Shown: positions 1-11,643 of the stretch, one piece after another
How positions within the stretch are numbered: the stretch's first letter is position 1
Layout of the letters: each line of letters opens with the position of its first letter
Assembly: GCA_037783545.1 (NCBI GenBank)
Contig: JBBELK010000006.1
Location: 1,004,501 to 1,068,500, forward strand
Length of the DNA stretch: 64,000 nucleotides
Reading direction: 5' to 3'
DNA from: Henricia sp. BOLD:AAB3569
Lineage: Eukaryota; Echinodermata; Asteroidea; Spinulosida; Echinasteridae
Position numbers and translations under genes: made by a program
Notes under the pieces: model-generated
Told to the model about the DNA's origin: nothing
Database searches by the model: none
The model's input: only the letters and a program-made list of their open reading frames with translations

Positions 1-270
1 ATATGCATGCACTGCACTATGAATGTTTCATCCTACAGTTTGCGTACTCCAGGAAATATGGGGGTGAGGGAGGGGGAAAGGGAAAGCAGCGACCAAACCC
101 ATCTTCCTTCATATTAAACCTCAATAGTCAATCCACGTTCTTGTTGGAACTCCTTCTCCATGTACGTACCGGCAAAGTATTAAATGGTATTTAACCTGGG
201 ACATACACAAGAGGATTCGAGCAAAGGTCAAGGGGAGCTAGGCGAGGAGAAGGTCGAATTCGTCACTCAC

Positions 271-625
271 CTGATTTGTCCAATTTGAAAACCGTCGGCT
301 CCTTAGCAAAGTAACCATCTGACTTGGCTTCCTGGCAAACGGCCTCCATCATCTCCCGCCGCTCCTCCAGGATTCGAACCGTCTCATTATACATAACCAA
401 GATGTCCTGTGGCACCACCTCGGGTCCACTGTCCGCCGGGGGTGCCGTCAGGCCAAGCTTGCTCAAAATCTGGGCCTTGATCGCCGAGAGTCGCCGGTTC
501 TGGTACTCTTGAAAGTTGAGTTTACACTGGCCCGTGCCGCCCGTGGCCGTCCGCAGCAGTAGCGAGCATAGCGTTAGGCAGGCCACGGTGAGATGGAGGA
601 GTGATGCCCGATGGAAGGCACCCAT
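271..625 (-). CDS. TGF-beta family ligand, first coding exon (N-terminal signal peptide and start of latency propeptide), partial gene
   Basis: Secreted growth-factor precursor; this exon gives residues 1-118 plus one base of codon 119. The ATG at 625-623 opens a hydrophobic signal peptide (about residues 1-29). Next come Cys34 and the helix ending AQILSKLGL, matching the alpha-1 straitjacket of TGF-beta1/2/3; the family's equivalent Cys bonds LTBP or GARP. A proline-rich lasso, an N-glycosylation site YNET (Asn80), a Cys97 as in TGF-beta2/3, and the fastener-like YFAKE (residues 105-109; YYAKE in vertebrates) follow. The exon ends in a consensus donor, CAG then gtgagt, at 270. A longer frame reaches 781 but its upstream part has no family resemblance. 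The furin site and mature cystine-knot domain lie off the left edge. Assignment to TGF-beta proper rather than BMP/activin is strong; the 1/2/3 subtype cannot be given. Confidence 0.9.
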
Positions 626-1019
626 CCTTCCACGGTACCTCTGCTGGTATACTAGTATAAGATCCCTTACTTCGTACGCACACTTCAGCCACAAACAATT
701 CCAATAACGCGTGTGCTCAACAATTAATAGGCCCGGCTGCCAAACAGTTGCAAAACTTTCCAGTGCCGATGTACCAAGCAATACCCTCTTTAGCCGAGAT
801 GTCTTAATTAGCGAAGACTGGCTCTACAATAGTGGACACTCCTTTAAATAGCTCTGCGTAGACATACACTGTTTGCGTGCACATTCACTCATGCTATCTC
901 ATACTAGCCATCTATGTTCCAATCAGATACACCAATGCGATTGTGAAGCAACACGTTCTTGTATTCACTACACTTATCGAGCTTTCTGTTCTACCGAATA
1001 CCATTACAGCAGCCAAGTG

Positions 1020-1027
1020 CTTATATA
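1020..1027 (-). promoter_or_regulatory. Candidate TATA box for the TGF-beta gene
   Basis: Reading the minus strand, TATATAAG occurs about 395 bases upstream of the TGF-beta ATG. It would put a start site near position 990 and give a 5' UTR of roughly 370 bases. The match is good but a single 8-mer is weak evidence. Between 626 and 1,500 I see no other clear element; a CRE-like half site (TGACGT) lies near 1,168. Confidence 0.3.
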
Positions 1028-1509
1028 GAAGTAAACCCCGTCCCCGTGTGACCGCCAGAAGCAGTGATTTCTAGTTGGCGCGTGCAACTCGCTGGATGGA
1101 CGTGATGTGGCGGACGTCCGGTATTGGTCTATTAAACCGGTCATGTTCTAACTATTCAACGACCGAGTGACGTTTACCTAAAACAGCCGAAGTGTTGTCA
1201 GACGCAACACTGTTTTGGCGGGTTTAATGATGACGAAGTCGTGAGTTATTCTTGGTCGGGATTTGTCTGTCGTCTAGACTAGAGCCGTGGATGGGACGGG
1301 GAGGTGGGAGGTATTAAGATGTGGGGGCGTGTTTGGGGGTTTCAGGCTGCGCCGCTGCGGTGCAGTCGGTGCTTGGTGCTGTTTATGACGGAGGACGACC
1401 AACTTTCGTCTAGGCATTGCAGTCCTGGTGGAGATCTTGTCGCACCGGATACGAAAATAACTTTCTACGGATAAGAGCAAAATAGGAATTCCACCGTGGT
1501 TTACAAACG

Positions 1510-1722
1510 TGATATGGCTTGAGCACTGGGCTTATCTTTATGAGGTCTCAGTACCCAGGTTGGCATTTTGGTAACGGCAAAAGAGTTATCTCGCCACGAA
1601 AGTCACATTTGTGGATTTATTTTTCATCTGTTCTAAGATTTCCTCAAAGCAACGACCAAGTGCTCACAGCATTTCGCGTTCACGTTCGCGTTTTACGTGC
1701 ATCTAAACCTCCCTACTAACCA
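1510..1722 (-). mobile_element. MITE copy, truncated at one end (GTTTAGATGCACGTAAAACG family)
   Basis: This segment matches the reverse complement of the element at 46,074-46,316 over about 210 bases. One terminal repeat (near 1,672-1,720, containing the GCGTTCACGTTCGCG stretch) is intact. The other end has lost its terminal repeat, so this is a decayed copy. Confidence 0.6.
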
Positions 1723-3569
1723 ACCGTACCAATGAAAGCATTAACCGGAAGAAATTGCCCATATGCGCCATATTTCAATTGGACTTTCTTGAAACTCAGG
1801 ATGAGAAGACGGTCATACTTGCCAAATAGCAAGTGAAACATGCTGTATGTTTAGCAGACAATTAATGAATATATTTTAAAACTAGACCCCCATCTATACA
1901 GCCTTATACTCAATTTAAGATGACCGTGCTGGTATTACCAACATTAATGTGAGGTATTTGCGTTGGTCTTACGTATAGCTGCGTTTCGTCTTCTCACATC
2001 TCTGTGTTTGAGGTTCGAATCTCATCCACGCCTAAATATGGGTCTAGGTTTGCAGTCCGTACTTTTTCTGTTGGTTTTCCCTACCCACATTGTAGACTGG
2101 TTTTCTTGAAGTTTTCCTGCCTTTCCTTTTACGGTTTTTGTTTTCATGCGTGATGTCTGCCTTGTACGTGCGATGATATCGTTCGATGTACGTGCGATGA
2201 TATCGTTCGATATACGTTTGTGTGTTTTTCGAACCAAGCAGCCACATTCTTTCGAAACAAGCACTTTCTTCGTTTGGATCAATCACGTTCTTGTTCGCTA
2301 CTCACCGAGTACAAGGCATACTATGCCTAGTCTGTGAATCCTTCCTTTACGATCTTTCCACACCGCAACCTAGTCCGACTACCTTTGACTCTCACAGACC
2401 TATCAGAAACGAATCTGACATTAGCAAGTCGCCTCAGATTTGTTTCTGAGAGCATGTGAGTGTCAGAAGTAGTTGGAGTAAACTACAACCCATTAACTCT
2501 CCTCAAATCCTTTTGTTGTCCGATCATGCTGCGTTTTTGGGTTTCGAGTTATTCACACGAGAATCTTCGCAATGTTTACGCCACCGTTTTGGATCTAGCG
2601 CTGAACCACCTCTCGAGAAGAATCCCAAAGGTCACAGATCTCAATTAAAGTCTGCGCGAAGTGACCGAGTGCACTTCATTAATCTGCGCGGATCTGGATC
2701 TGGATCCGTCTAAAACAAACGGCTTTACACAGTGGCGGTTTTCGGTCATGCAAGAGGGCGCTATTTAGAGCCAACAGGAAGGGTTGTTCAGAGGATCAGG
2801 AGGAGCCGACAGGCCTTTCGGAAATTTCTGGCAACGGCGCGGCGTGGACTTATTTGAGGCGTTTAACTTCGGGTTCGAAGTCGATTGAAACTTTGTCAAT
2901 TTTTGCAAAGCACGTATATATGCTGAACAGTATTTCCTTTTTAACAGCGCTATGGAATTCCAGTTTCGACTGAAATGTTGCTCCACAGGAACCCAATTTC
3001 AGTTCAGACTGCAAACAAATAGGTGTCCCCATTCCCCATTTATTTTAAGTGACGAGCCAAGAGACCCTCAGAAATGTACAAAAGGATAAATAAATAAAAA
3101 TAATATAATATAAAATAATATGAAAATAATATGAAAATAACAAAATGAATAACTTTTAGAGTTTTCTCCATATTTCTCAGAAGTCAAAAGGATGGGAGTC
3201 AAAGTAGCTTCCGGGCCGCAGAGCTTAACCTCGTCGGTGATTATTGAGGTGTTTCCCCGTGTGATGAGTCATCTTGCCCTGTAGTGAAATACCTCCCGGG
3301 GAGAGAACGTGATTGTTTTGAGACTTGGCTCATTTCCAACAACATGAAATCACTATCAAAACTGTCATCATCAGTACAATGTATTTTGTTAATACATGCA
3401 TGTTTTTGTTCAAGTATTGACATTAATTTCAAAATAATTAGCACTGGCAGGCTAGTTTCAGATGCTAAGCCAGTGTTATACGCGTCTTGCAAATTTTGTT
3501 ACAAAAGAAAGCACTGAGACCCTCGTTTTATGATGGCAATTTGAAATCCCTTTATAGAGATATATTGTG
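1723..3569. other. Intergenic, no gene recognised
   Basis: A decayed tRNA-SINE body lies near 2,005-2,150: a box-B-like GGTTCGAATCTC followed by a segment resembling the SINEs at 52.4 and 54.5 kb. A 24-base unit is tandemly doubled near 2,164-2,212. The part from 3,090 to 3,150 is AT-rich simple sequence. No coding exon could be supported. Confidence 0.5.
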
Positions 3570-3932
3570 GGGTACTGTGGTCGAGTGGTTTGGACCACTG
3601 ACTTGCAACTTGGGGTTGCAGGTTCGATACCCGGCCGTGGTACCTGTGCCTATGAGCAAGGCACTTAAACACACTTGCTCCATCCTTCGGAAGGGATGTA
3701 AAGCCGTTGGTCCAGTGTGTTGTGTAACGCACTTAAAAGATCCATGGGGCACTCTTTCGTGAAGAGTAAGGGGATTTCCCCGGTGTCTCTGGCTGCCAAT
3801 GGGGCCACCCATCTATGTATCTCGATGTTTAGGTGGAGTATTAGCTTCGTAAAAACCCAATATAATGTGAAGCGCATGTGAACATATCCAAATGGAATAT
3901 GCGCTATATAAATGTAATAATAATAATATATA
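3570..3932 (+). mobile_element. tRNA-derived SINE, family 1
   Basis: The head carries a pol III A box (TGGTCGAGTGG, Ser/Leu-tRNA-like) and B box (GGTTCGATACC). A conserved body follows (GAGCAAGGCACTT, AGGGATGTAAAGCCG, CATTCTTTCGTGAAGA-like), and then a (TAA)n tail. Related copies are at 15,671, 27,382, 29,181 and in pieces at 57,385 and 58,194. Confidence 0.8.
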
Positions 3933-4779
3933 TATCATCTATAGTTTTAATTAGTTCTAAAAATGTAGGCCTATAGGCCTACATTTTACTCTGTACAAAG
4001 TTCATAAAACTTACGGCCAGTGACCAAAAACACTCGACCGCGTGGTTTTCCGGGTATCGCGATAATTAGTGCATATAACCATGCACCCACATTCCTCATT
4101 GACAGACACTCAGTAATTAACGGCGATATAACCAATTGAAGGGTATTTATCAAGCGCAATATGCCCGGGGAATATAGTTCTTAATAGTTCTCAATACGCT
4201 CCTCTATAATTGGTCTGACCACATAAAACCCTTTCAAATAATTTTTGCATATTTTGGTACAATGATGATAAATTACACTTTCCAGTTAATGGGTTGTATT
4301 GTGTTGATTTATGATTTAACGTCAACTTTTAAAATGCTGTCCCGCGGTTGAAGGGCAACGAAAATATACGAAAACAACATTGTTGTTTTTTTTCTTCAAA
4401 CCACACCATTTCAACAGTACTAAACAGTCAATCATTAAAAAAAAATCACATATTGTCCAGCGAAGGTTCCGGTAAAAATGTCCGAATCATCCCTCTTATC
4501 TCATGGCAAGTTTGTTTGGTAAAGACACGTGTAGACAAGGAAAATCCCTCGAAAGTGAAAGTGCGTGTTGGATCCAAGGTGACAACGAACAGTGCATTTA
4601 TCATTGCTATTCAAAATACACAGTCACGCATTATAATTTATTACCATGATGTGCATTCGGCCGGGCGCCTCAGAACGATATGAAACAATGACCCAAAGAA
4701 GAATAGCGTGATAGGTATATTCGTTCAAAATGTCTCATTTTGATGAATAATTATTGTTTGACAAAATAATACACTCAGT

Positions 4780-5062
4780 GGCGTTTTAGGGACCGCATTC
4801 GTCCCCAAACTCAAAGGTCTTATGGTGTTTGTTATCATAAAGTAAAATTTTGGGTCATTGCAAATGATATAATGAAGAAAGAAAAAAAAACGACTTTAAA
4901 AGTGTTGGTTGCATTGGTAACAAACATGATTTTTGTTTCGTGAAAAATGTGGCAGAAATTGCCAACTGAAGTGAAGGTGGGTTTAAAAAAAAGGTGGTCT
5001 GCAGCGGACAACTTTTTTTTATACCATTCATCCACACACACAAACATGCTTGGATTTTTCAG
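4780..5062. repeat. Dispersed repeat (ATTTTACTTCACGAG / GGTAACAAACA family)
   Basis: Similar segments recur near 35,440-35,790, 44,260-44,360, 48,420-48,660 and 62,545-62,790. They share a core around ATGGTAACAAACA and an end around GCATGGATTTTTCAGG. I cannot define the ends, so the class is unknown. The flanking 3,933-4,779 contains nothing recognised. Confidence 0.5.
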
Positions 5063-5311
5063 ATTTTCTTAGGCATCTCTGAGGCTGAAATACAAGGCAG
5101 TTTTCGCGACATAGGTTTTTAATAGACCGTGTAAGTTGACCTCGAGAACTTGCGGTACGCTGCGAAATTCATCCACTTCCGGAGACCACGTGCGGCGACC
5201 TTTTTTTCGGTGCCATTTTGACTCCACGTCAAAATTAGCAGTTTCACCTACCGATTTGGGGTCCACTTTAAAAATTCTTAAAATCCCATTTATTACCTGT
5301 GGGAAAAGTTC

Positions 5312-5448
5312 AAGGCACAGGCTCGTCAGCAATGCGCGCGCGCCAAATTCGTGCCACGAAATACGCAGCTCCATGCCTTTGCTATATGGAGCTGCGTATT
5401 TCGTGGCACGAATTTGGCGCGCGCACATTGCTGACGAGTCTGTGCCTT
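5312..5448. repeat. Near-perfect hairpin, 63-base arms
   Basis: Left arm 5,312-5,374 is the near-exact reverse complement of 5,386-5,448 with only an 11-base spacer. Both arms include the GCGCGCGC-rich part and a shared TTCGTGGCACGAATT-like block. Very few mismatches mean recent formation or ongoing homogenisation. Confidence 0.9.
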
Positions 5449-5485
5449 TAATAAGGTACAAAAATTCCATCGGTGTTAGGGCAGA

Positions 5486-5748
5486 ATAGACCTTTATCAC
5501 GGTGCGGCCATCTTCCCCTTTCTTCTGTTAAAATGAACGTAATCAAAGCGAGGCTTGCAGAAAAAAATAGTTTGGTCCCGTTTTGAAATTGTTCAGGCGT
5601 TGCGCGATTAAGAGAGCGTGCAGCGTGGACAGTGATTCTCAACGGAAGATTACACGCGCATGCACGCGGACGCGCAGACGCACTGATCGTACCCGACACG
5701 TACTATGGGGAACAAGACAAAGATGGACGCACCGTGATAAAGGTATAT
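5486..5748. mobile_element. MITE-like element with TIR of about 30 bases
   Basis: CCTTTATCACGGTGCG followed by a CCATCTT motif at the left end is mirrored at the right end (AAGATGG, then CGCACCGTGATAAAGG). Internal sequence carries no supportable protein. Sequence from 5,749 to 6,330 shows nothing recognised. Confidence 0.6.
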
Positions 5749-6330
5749 TGCCTTCAATAGTACTGGATTCCCAATTGTGGTTTCTGCTATGATTGATACT
5801 TGCTGGTGGTCTCTCAAATGTTGATTAATTGGTTTGCGGTAACCCATCGGAAGGAATCAATAAAGATGAACTATTAACCGCGACCTCCTCCAAGTGGTGA
5901 AAGAACCACCAGCACAGCAGGTAAATAGAACGTTGGACGAAAGCGAGTTCGAAGTTATCTACTGGGTGGTGTGACGTCACTGGTCATTGGGTTATTTGTG
6001 ACAACAATCTGCACTAGCCACTGAAAAAGTGAAAACGTCAATTATGTTACTGGGTCTATACATGAACCCAGTGAACTGTTTCCCTGCGCTTTAGCAATGG
6101 ACATTTCAGATTACCATCGAATGTTTAGATCCAGTTAGGCCCGGCAACTGACGCCATACTTTAGCAGTGCATGCTTTATTTCACCACCTGATTGCTTGAT
6201 CTTACCTCTTGTTTTTACTCAGCTAACTATAATTTGTAATGTTTACTGTTGAGAAACGGCCGTTGCTTTTGAACATGTTGGTTTTAAAGACAGATTTAAC
6301 TGTTAAAAACGGCGTTCTACCCACGCGTGT

Positions 6331-6480
6331 TTAAAGGAGCGTACCAGATTTTCAAAGAATGGATCTTGCTCTAACCTAACAATCGTACGAAATACCCCGA
6401 AGTCATCAAAATACTATGGGAAGAAAACAGGAAATTTACAATCCCCAATTTGGATGTGGAAGCAAGAGTATTGGATGACC
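6331..6480 (+). mobile_element. TTAA/GGAGCGTG MITE family, truncated copy
   Basis: Begins TTAAAGGAGCG and matches the first part of the full copies at 7,793, 18,981 and 25,001 (the CCAATTTGGATGTGGAAGCA motif is present). The second half and right TIR are missing. Confidence 0.6.
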
Positions 6481-6499
6481 GGGCATATCCACCTAGTTA

Positions 6500-7235
6500 A
6501 GAATTTAAATCGCTGCGTAGCTAATTTTAATATTGATTTTAATTTGTGTATATAGATAGATAAATTTATGGATAGTGTTTATATTTTATTGTTTCATTTT
6601 ATCATGCTTCAGTGTTTAGTCCTTTACTAATTTAATCGTATATGTTTTAACTAATTAATTGTTTATGTTTGTATGTGCTTTCGTATAGTTTTATCACTTT
6701 ATTTCTTGCCACTCTTTTAAGTATTTTAAGTTCATGTCTTGGTTTGATTTTATCATGTCCTATCCTTCCACATTATTGTATTAATTTATTCCTAAATTTG
6801 CGTTTCTTTGTTTACTCTGTTTTATAGTGTAGCCTATATGTGACGGGCTCTACGAAAATGAGTCACAAGTCGCGCTGGCTACCATAAAAAGAATCTGTGG
6901 CATTTCTACGCTCGTTAAAATACCTAAACACAAAAGAAATTCCAGGCGTAACACAGACATTCCAGGGGGAACACAGACATTCCAGGCGGTATCTGGGCAC
7001 CGCCAGGAATTTCCATTGTGTTTTGGTATTTTATTGAGCGTGGATTTGCCGCAGATTTCTTTTTATGGTCGCAAAAAGAATACTAGCCAGCGCGACTTGT
7101 GACTCATTTTCGTAGAGCCCGTCACATATATATATATTTTAACTTGGCCCTTATTGATATCAGTTTTTATGTAAACTGAAGAGGCCACCCTGTATAAATA
7201 AAACAGCTAATAAATAATAAAAGAACGATCTTGTC
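6500..7235 (+). mobile_element. LINE 3' tail remnant interrupted by a MITE
   Basis: The end (CCTGTATAAATA, then AATAAATAATAAA) resembles the tail of the LINE fragment at 22,785-23,200. The two parts are split by the TIR element at 6,835-7,130. No reverse transcriptase reading frame survives here. Confidence 0.4.
6835..7130. mobile_element. MITE with 45-base TIRs (TGTGACGGGCTCTACGAAAA)
   Basis: Left TIR from 6,835 is mirrored at 7,085-7,130, flanked by TATA-type sequence. The interior repeats ACAGACATTCCAGG-like blocks and matches 22,078-22,250 within ERLEC1 intron 6. No coding capacity. Confidence 0.75.
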
Positions 7236-7792
7236 CCCAACTCCCTTGGACGAGCATCCGGTAGTTTCCTGTGAAGCAAGTGGGAATTTTCCACAACAAC
7301 CGAAAGATAGGTACAATGTATTTGGCAATTAATTTTGTTGTGGGGAGACCCAAGCCACAGAATATTATATCGGATGAGTCACGGTGAAAGTTGGGCTATG
7401 ACCCAAGGCTATGACTCAGCCGGTGGTATTCCCCAATACCTAAGATACACATCGCGTGGGCCATGGGTTGGCCACGTTGCTCTACCGTAAACATATAATT
7501 TATTAATAGGAAATTTCCATTCATCGAAAGTTTAACCATGTTTGTTATCTCGGACTCTTACAAAAATATATCTTCTCCACAAAATTAACAGGGTGACACT
7601 ATGTCTTTGGAATGAAGTTTTTGTCCGTGGAAAAGGTGCGGTAATTTCAACAAACACAAACATCTCCAATAAATATCTGTGGTAAATATACCCTACTCAT
7701 GTTTTGTGGTGCTTCTAAATTCAAGAAATGGGTTTGAAAAGAGTGTACACAACACAAAATTATTCCCATTGACAACAGTGATAATCGGACAG

Positions 7793-8160
7793 TTAAAGGA
7801 GCGTGACCAGAGTTTCTGGAAAATAGTTTTCGATGTAACTTACCAATATTATCAAGTAACTCCCATACACACCTCCCCGTCCCAAAAACCCGAAAACATT
7901 CGCAATTTCCAGTAAAAAAATTAACAAAACTATCGAGTATGCTTTCAGCGGATAAACGTTAATACTGGAAAATTAGTTTACAAATAATCGGTGGATTTTC
8001 GACGATATCCTCGGAAATATGCGGCCTAGAAGCGCGGGAGTTTCAGTTTCGTAATCAGAAAAATATAACGGATGTTATGATATAAAAATCTCATGACCCA
8101 TAAGGTAAGTCCCGGGGAGTTATGGGTAAAAAAAAAGGTGATCTGGTCACACTCCTTTAA
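7793..8160 (+). mobile_element. TTAA-flanked MITE (AGGAGCGTGACCAGA TIR), full length
   Basis: Starts TTAAAGGAGCGTGACCAGA and ends in the mirrored TCACACTCCTTTAA. Terminal TTAA at both ends is the piggyBac-type target, so a piggyBac-derived MITE is inferred. Other copies: 18,981, 25,001, 31,003 and the 40-base remnant at 53,125. Nothing is recognised from 7,240 to 7,790. Confidence 0.7.
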
Positions 8161-8335
8161 AAACACATTTCGGAATAACCCTCTGGACATATAACGCAGT
8201 GTGGGAAATTTGAAAAATATAATGGTATGCCAGAACTTTCAACACACTCAGAAAGCTTTTCCACAGCATGCATGAACATAAATGTTGAACATATAATTGT
8301 TTTAAAGACTATAGGCTCGTCAATAAGCGACAGAA

Positions 8336-8783
8336 AAATTCGTTCCACGAATTTCACCACGCTCCATACTTGTAGGGCAGCCGCTCTTACAGTCCCAGAG
8401 GGTGTAGGGCCATGGTACAGGCTAATAGCCTCGTCCATTCTGCAAATAGGGTGTGTATCTTTTCGAAATCAAATATTTATCTCAGAAAACACACCCTTTG
8501 TAAAGTAATGAGATTTAGTTTCAGCCATAATCACATTATATTACAGATATGGTCACATTTGCTTCAAGAAGGTGTCATATAGATGGTTCAATTTACCGTA
8601 TATGGGAACTCTTTGGTACAAACGACAAACAACAACACACACGCGCATGATTCGATTAGCACAGCAACGCATAAACAAAGTGGCGAGCTCGCATAAATAA
8701 TTAGCCTCCACCTCTGGGATTGTAAGAGCAGCTACCCTACTCGGGCAAGGTATGGAGCGCGGTAAAATTCGTGGCACGAATTT
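8336..8783. repeat. Inverted repeat about 70 bases per arm
   Basis: 8,336-8,403 is mirrored at 8,711-8,783 (arms share AATTCGT, CTCCATAC, GCTCTTACA and CCCAGAGG-type blocks). Probably the TIRs of a foldback element of about 450 bases. No gene is seen. Confidence 0.6.
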
Positions 8784-8809
8784 GTTCGTGGTGTAGCCCC
8801 AAATTCCAG

Positions 8810-9015
8810 GCCTGCGCACGTCCATAGTGTGTGCCCTTGGGCAAGGCACTTTGCCATGTGTTGCCTCTCTCCACCCATGAGCAAATGGATACCTGTGAGA
8901 GCAGTAAAAAAAGACGTGTTTGACTATAGCTCGGGCGCCTAATGTTATCAAGACTCCAAAGACCTGGGGTAATAATGTTGAGCATGGATACGTGCGCCAT
9001 ATAAATTGGAACATT
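8810..9015 (+). mobile_element. SINE fragment
   Basis: Contains the SINE body word GGGCAAGGCACTTTGCC, a CTCTCTCCACCCATGAGCAAATGG block and a terminal GCGCCATATAAAT. The tRNA head is missing. Related in type, not identical, to the family at 3,570. Confidence 0.45.
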
Positions 9016-9305
9016 ATTTTCCACAAAATGGCAGCAAAAGCCATGCAGTACCGTATCCGATTATTTTGGGGAGTCTCCATGTTTTCAACTTCTAGGCCGA
9101 AGCCGTGTAGTGCATTTGAATGTATTTGTGGTCAAGAGATTTTCTCTATAAAAGAGATTCATGTTCGTTTTATATCGATCAACTTACGTTTTGTATCCAA
9201 TTTGATTAACAAAGATGAACTGATTTCGGGGGTCCTGTTAAAAATCCCTCGAGCATGTTTATGGAGGGCTTCCTAGCGAGGTATCAAGGCTTGCGTGTAG
9301 GTCTA

Positions 9306-9965
9306 TAGACCCTTTGCACGGGCAGCCATGACAGGGAATAGTCACATTGTCACCATGCGTCAGCGTCATGCATGATTAGGCACTTTGTGGATATATTGTC
9401 ACACGGCTGGGGTGATACTATATACCGGAAAACACCGGAAAACACCGGAAAATACCGGAAAACACCGGAAAACTCACCGGAAAACACCGGAAAACACCGG
9501 AAAACATACTAAATACCGGAAAACACTAAATACCGGAAAACACCGAAAAACACCGGAAAACATACTAAATACCGGAAAACACACTAAATACCGGAAAACA
9601 CCGGAAAACACACTAAATACCGGAAAACACCGGAAAACATACTAAATACCGGAAAACACACTAAATACCGGAAAACACCCGAAAGCACTTAATAACACCA
9701 CCCCCACTACCTGCAGAAAACACCATAAAATACTGTTTTCCGGTGTTTTCCGGTATTTAGTATGTTTTCCGGTATTTAGTATGTTTTCCGGTGTTTTCTG
9801 GTGTTTTCCGGTGTTTTCCGGTAAATAGTACTACCGCACGGCTGCCGGTGCAATAGTCTGGTACCCGGACCAAAAATGTTTTGACTAGACTGAATTTAAG
9901 TCATATTCAGTCGTTGTATGTGGAATATGTGGACCGGGAACCAGTCTACCGGTGCAAAGGGTCTA
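9306..9965. mobile_element. TIR element carrying a minisatellite (TAGACCCTTTGCAC ends)
   Basis: TAGACCCTTTGCAC at the left is mirrored by GTGCAAAGGGTCTA at the right. Between them 9,423-9,690 is an array of ACCGGAAAACACC with ACTAAAT variants, and 9,735-9,830 is the same motif in inverse orientation. A solo TIR-like copy occurs at 36,099, in the RRP15 3' region. Confidence 0.65.
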
Positions 9966-10404
9966 GTGTACGCGCTAGACTGGTTCCCGTCCACATATTC
10001 CAGCGAACCAATCTATAGGGATCGGGAACCAATCTAGTGTACGCGCACGTTCACGCGCACGTCGGCTGGTGGCGCACTTCACATAAACAATGTACAGCGT
10101 GCATAATCTGTGTAGGCCTACGTGTATTTCCGGTGTTTTGTTGGGAAGATTTCGTTGATGAATTGAGTATTTTCAAATTGCAATTTATAAAAACTACATC
10201 AATATGAATGATTGTTCCGGTTGCATTGGGCTTGATTGTAAATGCTGAAGTTAGTGGTGAAGGGAGAGTGAAGCACAAGCCAAGGTATGAAGGGGTAAAC
10301 TTCAGTGGAGTTGCGTTACAAATGACACGTCATCTCAGTCATCTCAAGTCAATGCACAGAAACCTGTCCACCACCGGCACTCGTACTTCGTTTGATGGGT
10401 TTCG

Positions 10405-10505
10405 AGTCAATTCGGTCCCAAGTGGTCTCGGTCAACTCGGTCCCAAGTCAACTCGGTCCCAGGTCAACTCGGTCCCGAGTCAACTCGGGCTCAGGACAAC
10501 TCGAC
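10405..10505 (+). repeat. Minisatellite, 16-base GTCAACTCGGTCCCAA unit
   Basis: About six units of a 16-base repeat. The same unit in reverse orientation forms the longer array at 11,779-12,155, so the two arrays bracket the inverted repeat at 10,735-11,643. Reading frames through the array are artefacts of its period. Confidence 0.85.
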
Positions 10506-10734
10506 CGCTCTTGAAAATGTACAAGATTTCTAATTAGCCCGATCTTTTCCGATTCATTTGACGCAATATGCCGAATTAGGCTAGTTCAAATTTGTGTACA
10601 TGACAAATTCATACGCGAGGGCTTGTGAAAGCGAACTTGACGCGAATTTGACAGTTTGCACCACAAATTTGCTTAGGCTTAAGTTCAACTAAATAGGCGA
10701 ATGTTTACTGCAAATTGTTTGACTCTCGTTTTAA

Positions 10735-11643
10735 GCATGAACCTACTTTTAGAAGGCTAAAAGTGTTGTTTTGGACGTTTATATTGGGACGTTATCATTT
10801 TCTCTATTACACTTTTAGCCCCTTAACATTTTAACCCCATTCGCTATCGTGAATTTTGATGCACGCCCTCAAGAGGCAAAATATCGGCGTGTATAATCTT
10901 ACCGTAAATTCCAAATCAGACATTTAAAAGCACAACATCGGGGACCTTGTAATCTCAAGACTTCTGTACCCTTGTCGTTCACTGTCCATGATGACTCAAA
11001 CATCAAAAAAGGATAAAAGGGAGCAAAATCTGGAGTAAAATCGAAAATTATCAGCCAGCGCGGTACACAGACTTCATGCTGAGACGCGTCAAAAGGAAAG
11101 TAGTCCCACCAACGCGGATAGATTTTGTTTAGCCTAGACTTGACCCCTGTCCACATATTTACTTCCCCACGCGTTGTATATGAGCGAGAGCAGCGTAGCG
11201 CACATAGACAGGGGGCCAGTCTAGGCTAAACAAAATCTATCCGCGTTGGTGGGACTACTTTCCTTATGACGCGATCATTTAGTAGCGAAATCAACATGCA
11301 TGACATGGTCAAGTCTCCCGTCTGTCCAAATTTGTCGATTTTACTCCAGATTTTGCTCCCTTTTATCCTTTTTTGATGTTTGAGTCATCATGGACAGTGA
11401 ACGACAAGGGTACAGAAGTCTTAAGATTACAAGGACCCCGATGTTGTGCTTTTAAATGTCTGATTTGGAATTTACGGTAAGATTATACACGCCGGTATTT
11501 TGCCTCTTGAGGGCGTGCATCAAAATTCACGATAGCGAATGGGGTTAAAATGTTAAGGGGCTAAAAGTGTAATAGAGAAAATGATAACGTCCCAATAAAA
11601 ACGTCCAAAACAACACTTTTAGCCTTCTAAATGTAGCATGAAC
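10735..11643. repeat. Large foldback, arms about 420 bases
   Basis: Left arm about 10,735-11,155 is reverse-complementary to about 11,198-11,643 with few mismatches; some small indels occur. The centre holds GTCCACATA-type sequence. No protein is encoded. The structure is symmetrical with the flanking minisatellites, so the whole 10.4-12.16 kb block behaves as one inverted unit. Confidence 0.85.

Noticed and set aside
626-781. N-terminal extension of the TGF-beta exon to 781
   Set aside because: The extension has no resemblance to the family; the ATG at 625 starts a proper signal peptide. The upstream part is more likely 5' UTR.
9385-9645. 86-codon frame of repeated GKHRKTPENT units
   Set aside because: A translation of the ACCGGAAAACACC array, not a protein.
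9420-9830. CRISPR-like regular array
   Set aside because: Units are contiguous and variable in length, with no unique spacers; this is a eukaryotic minisatellite.
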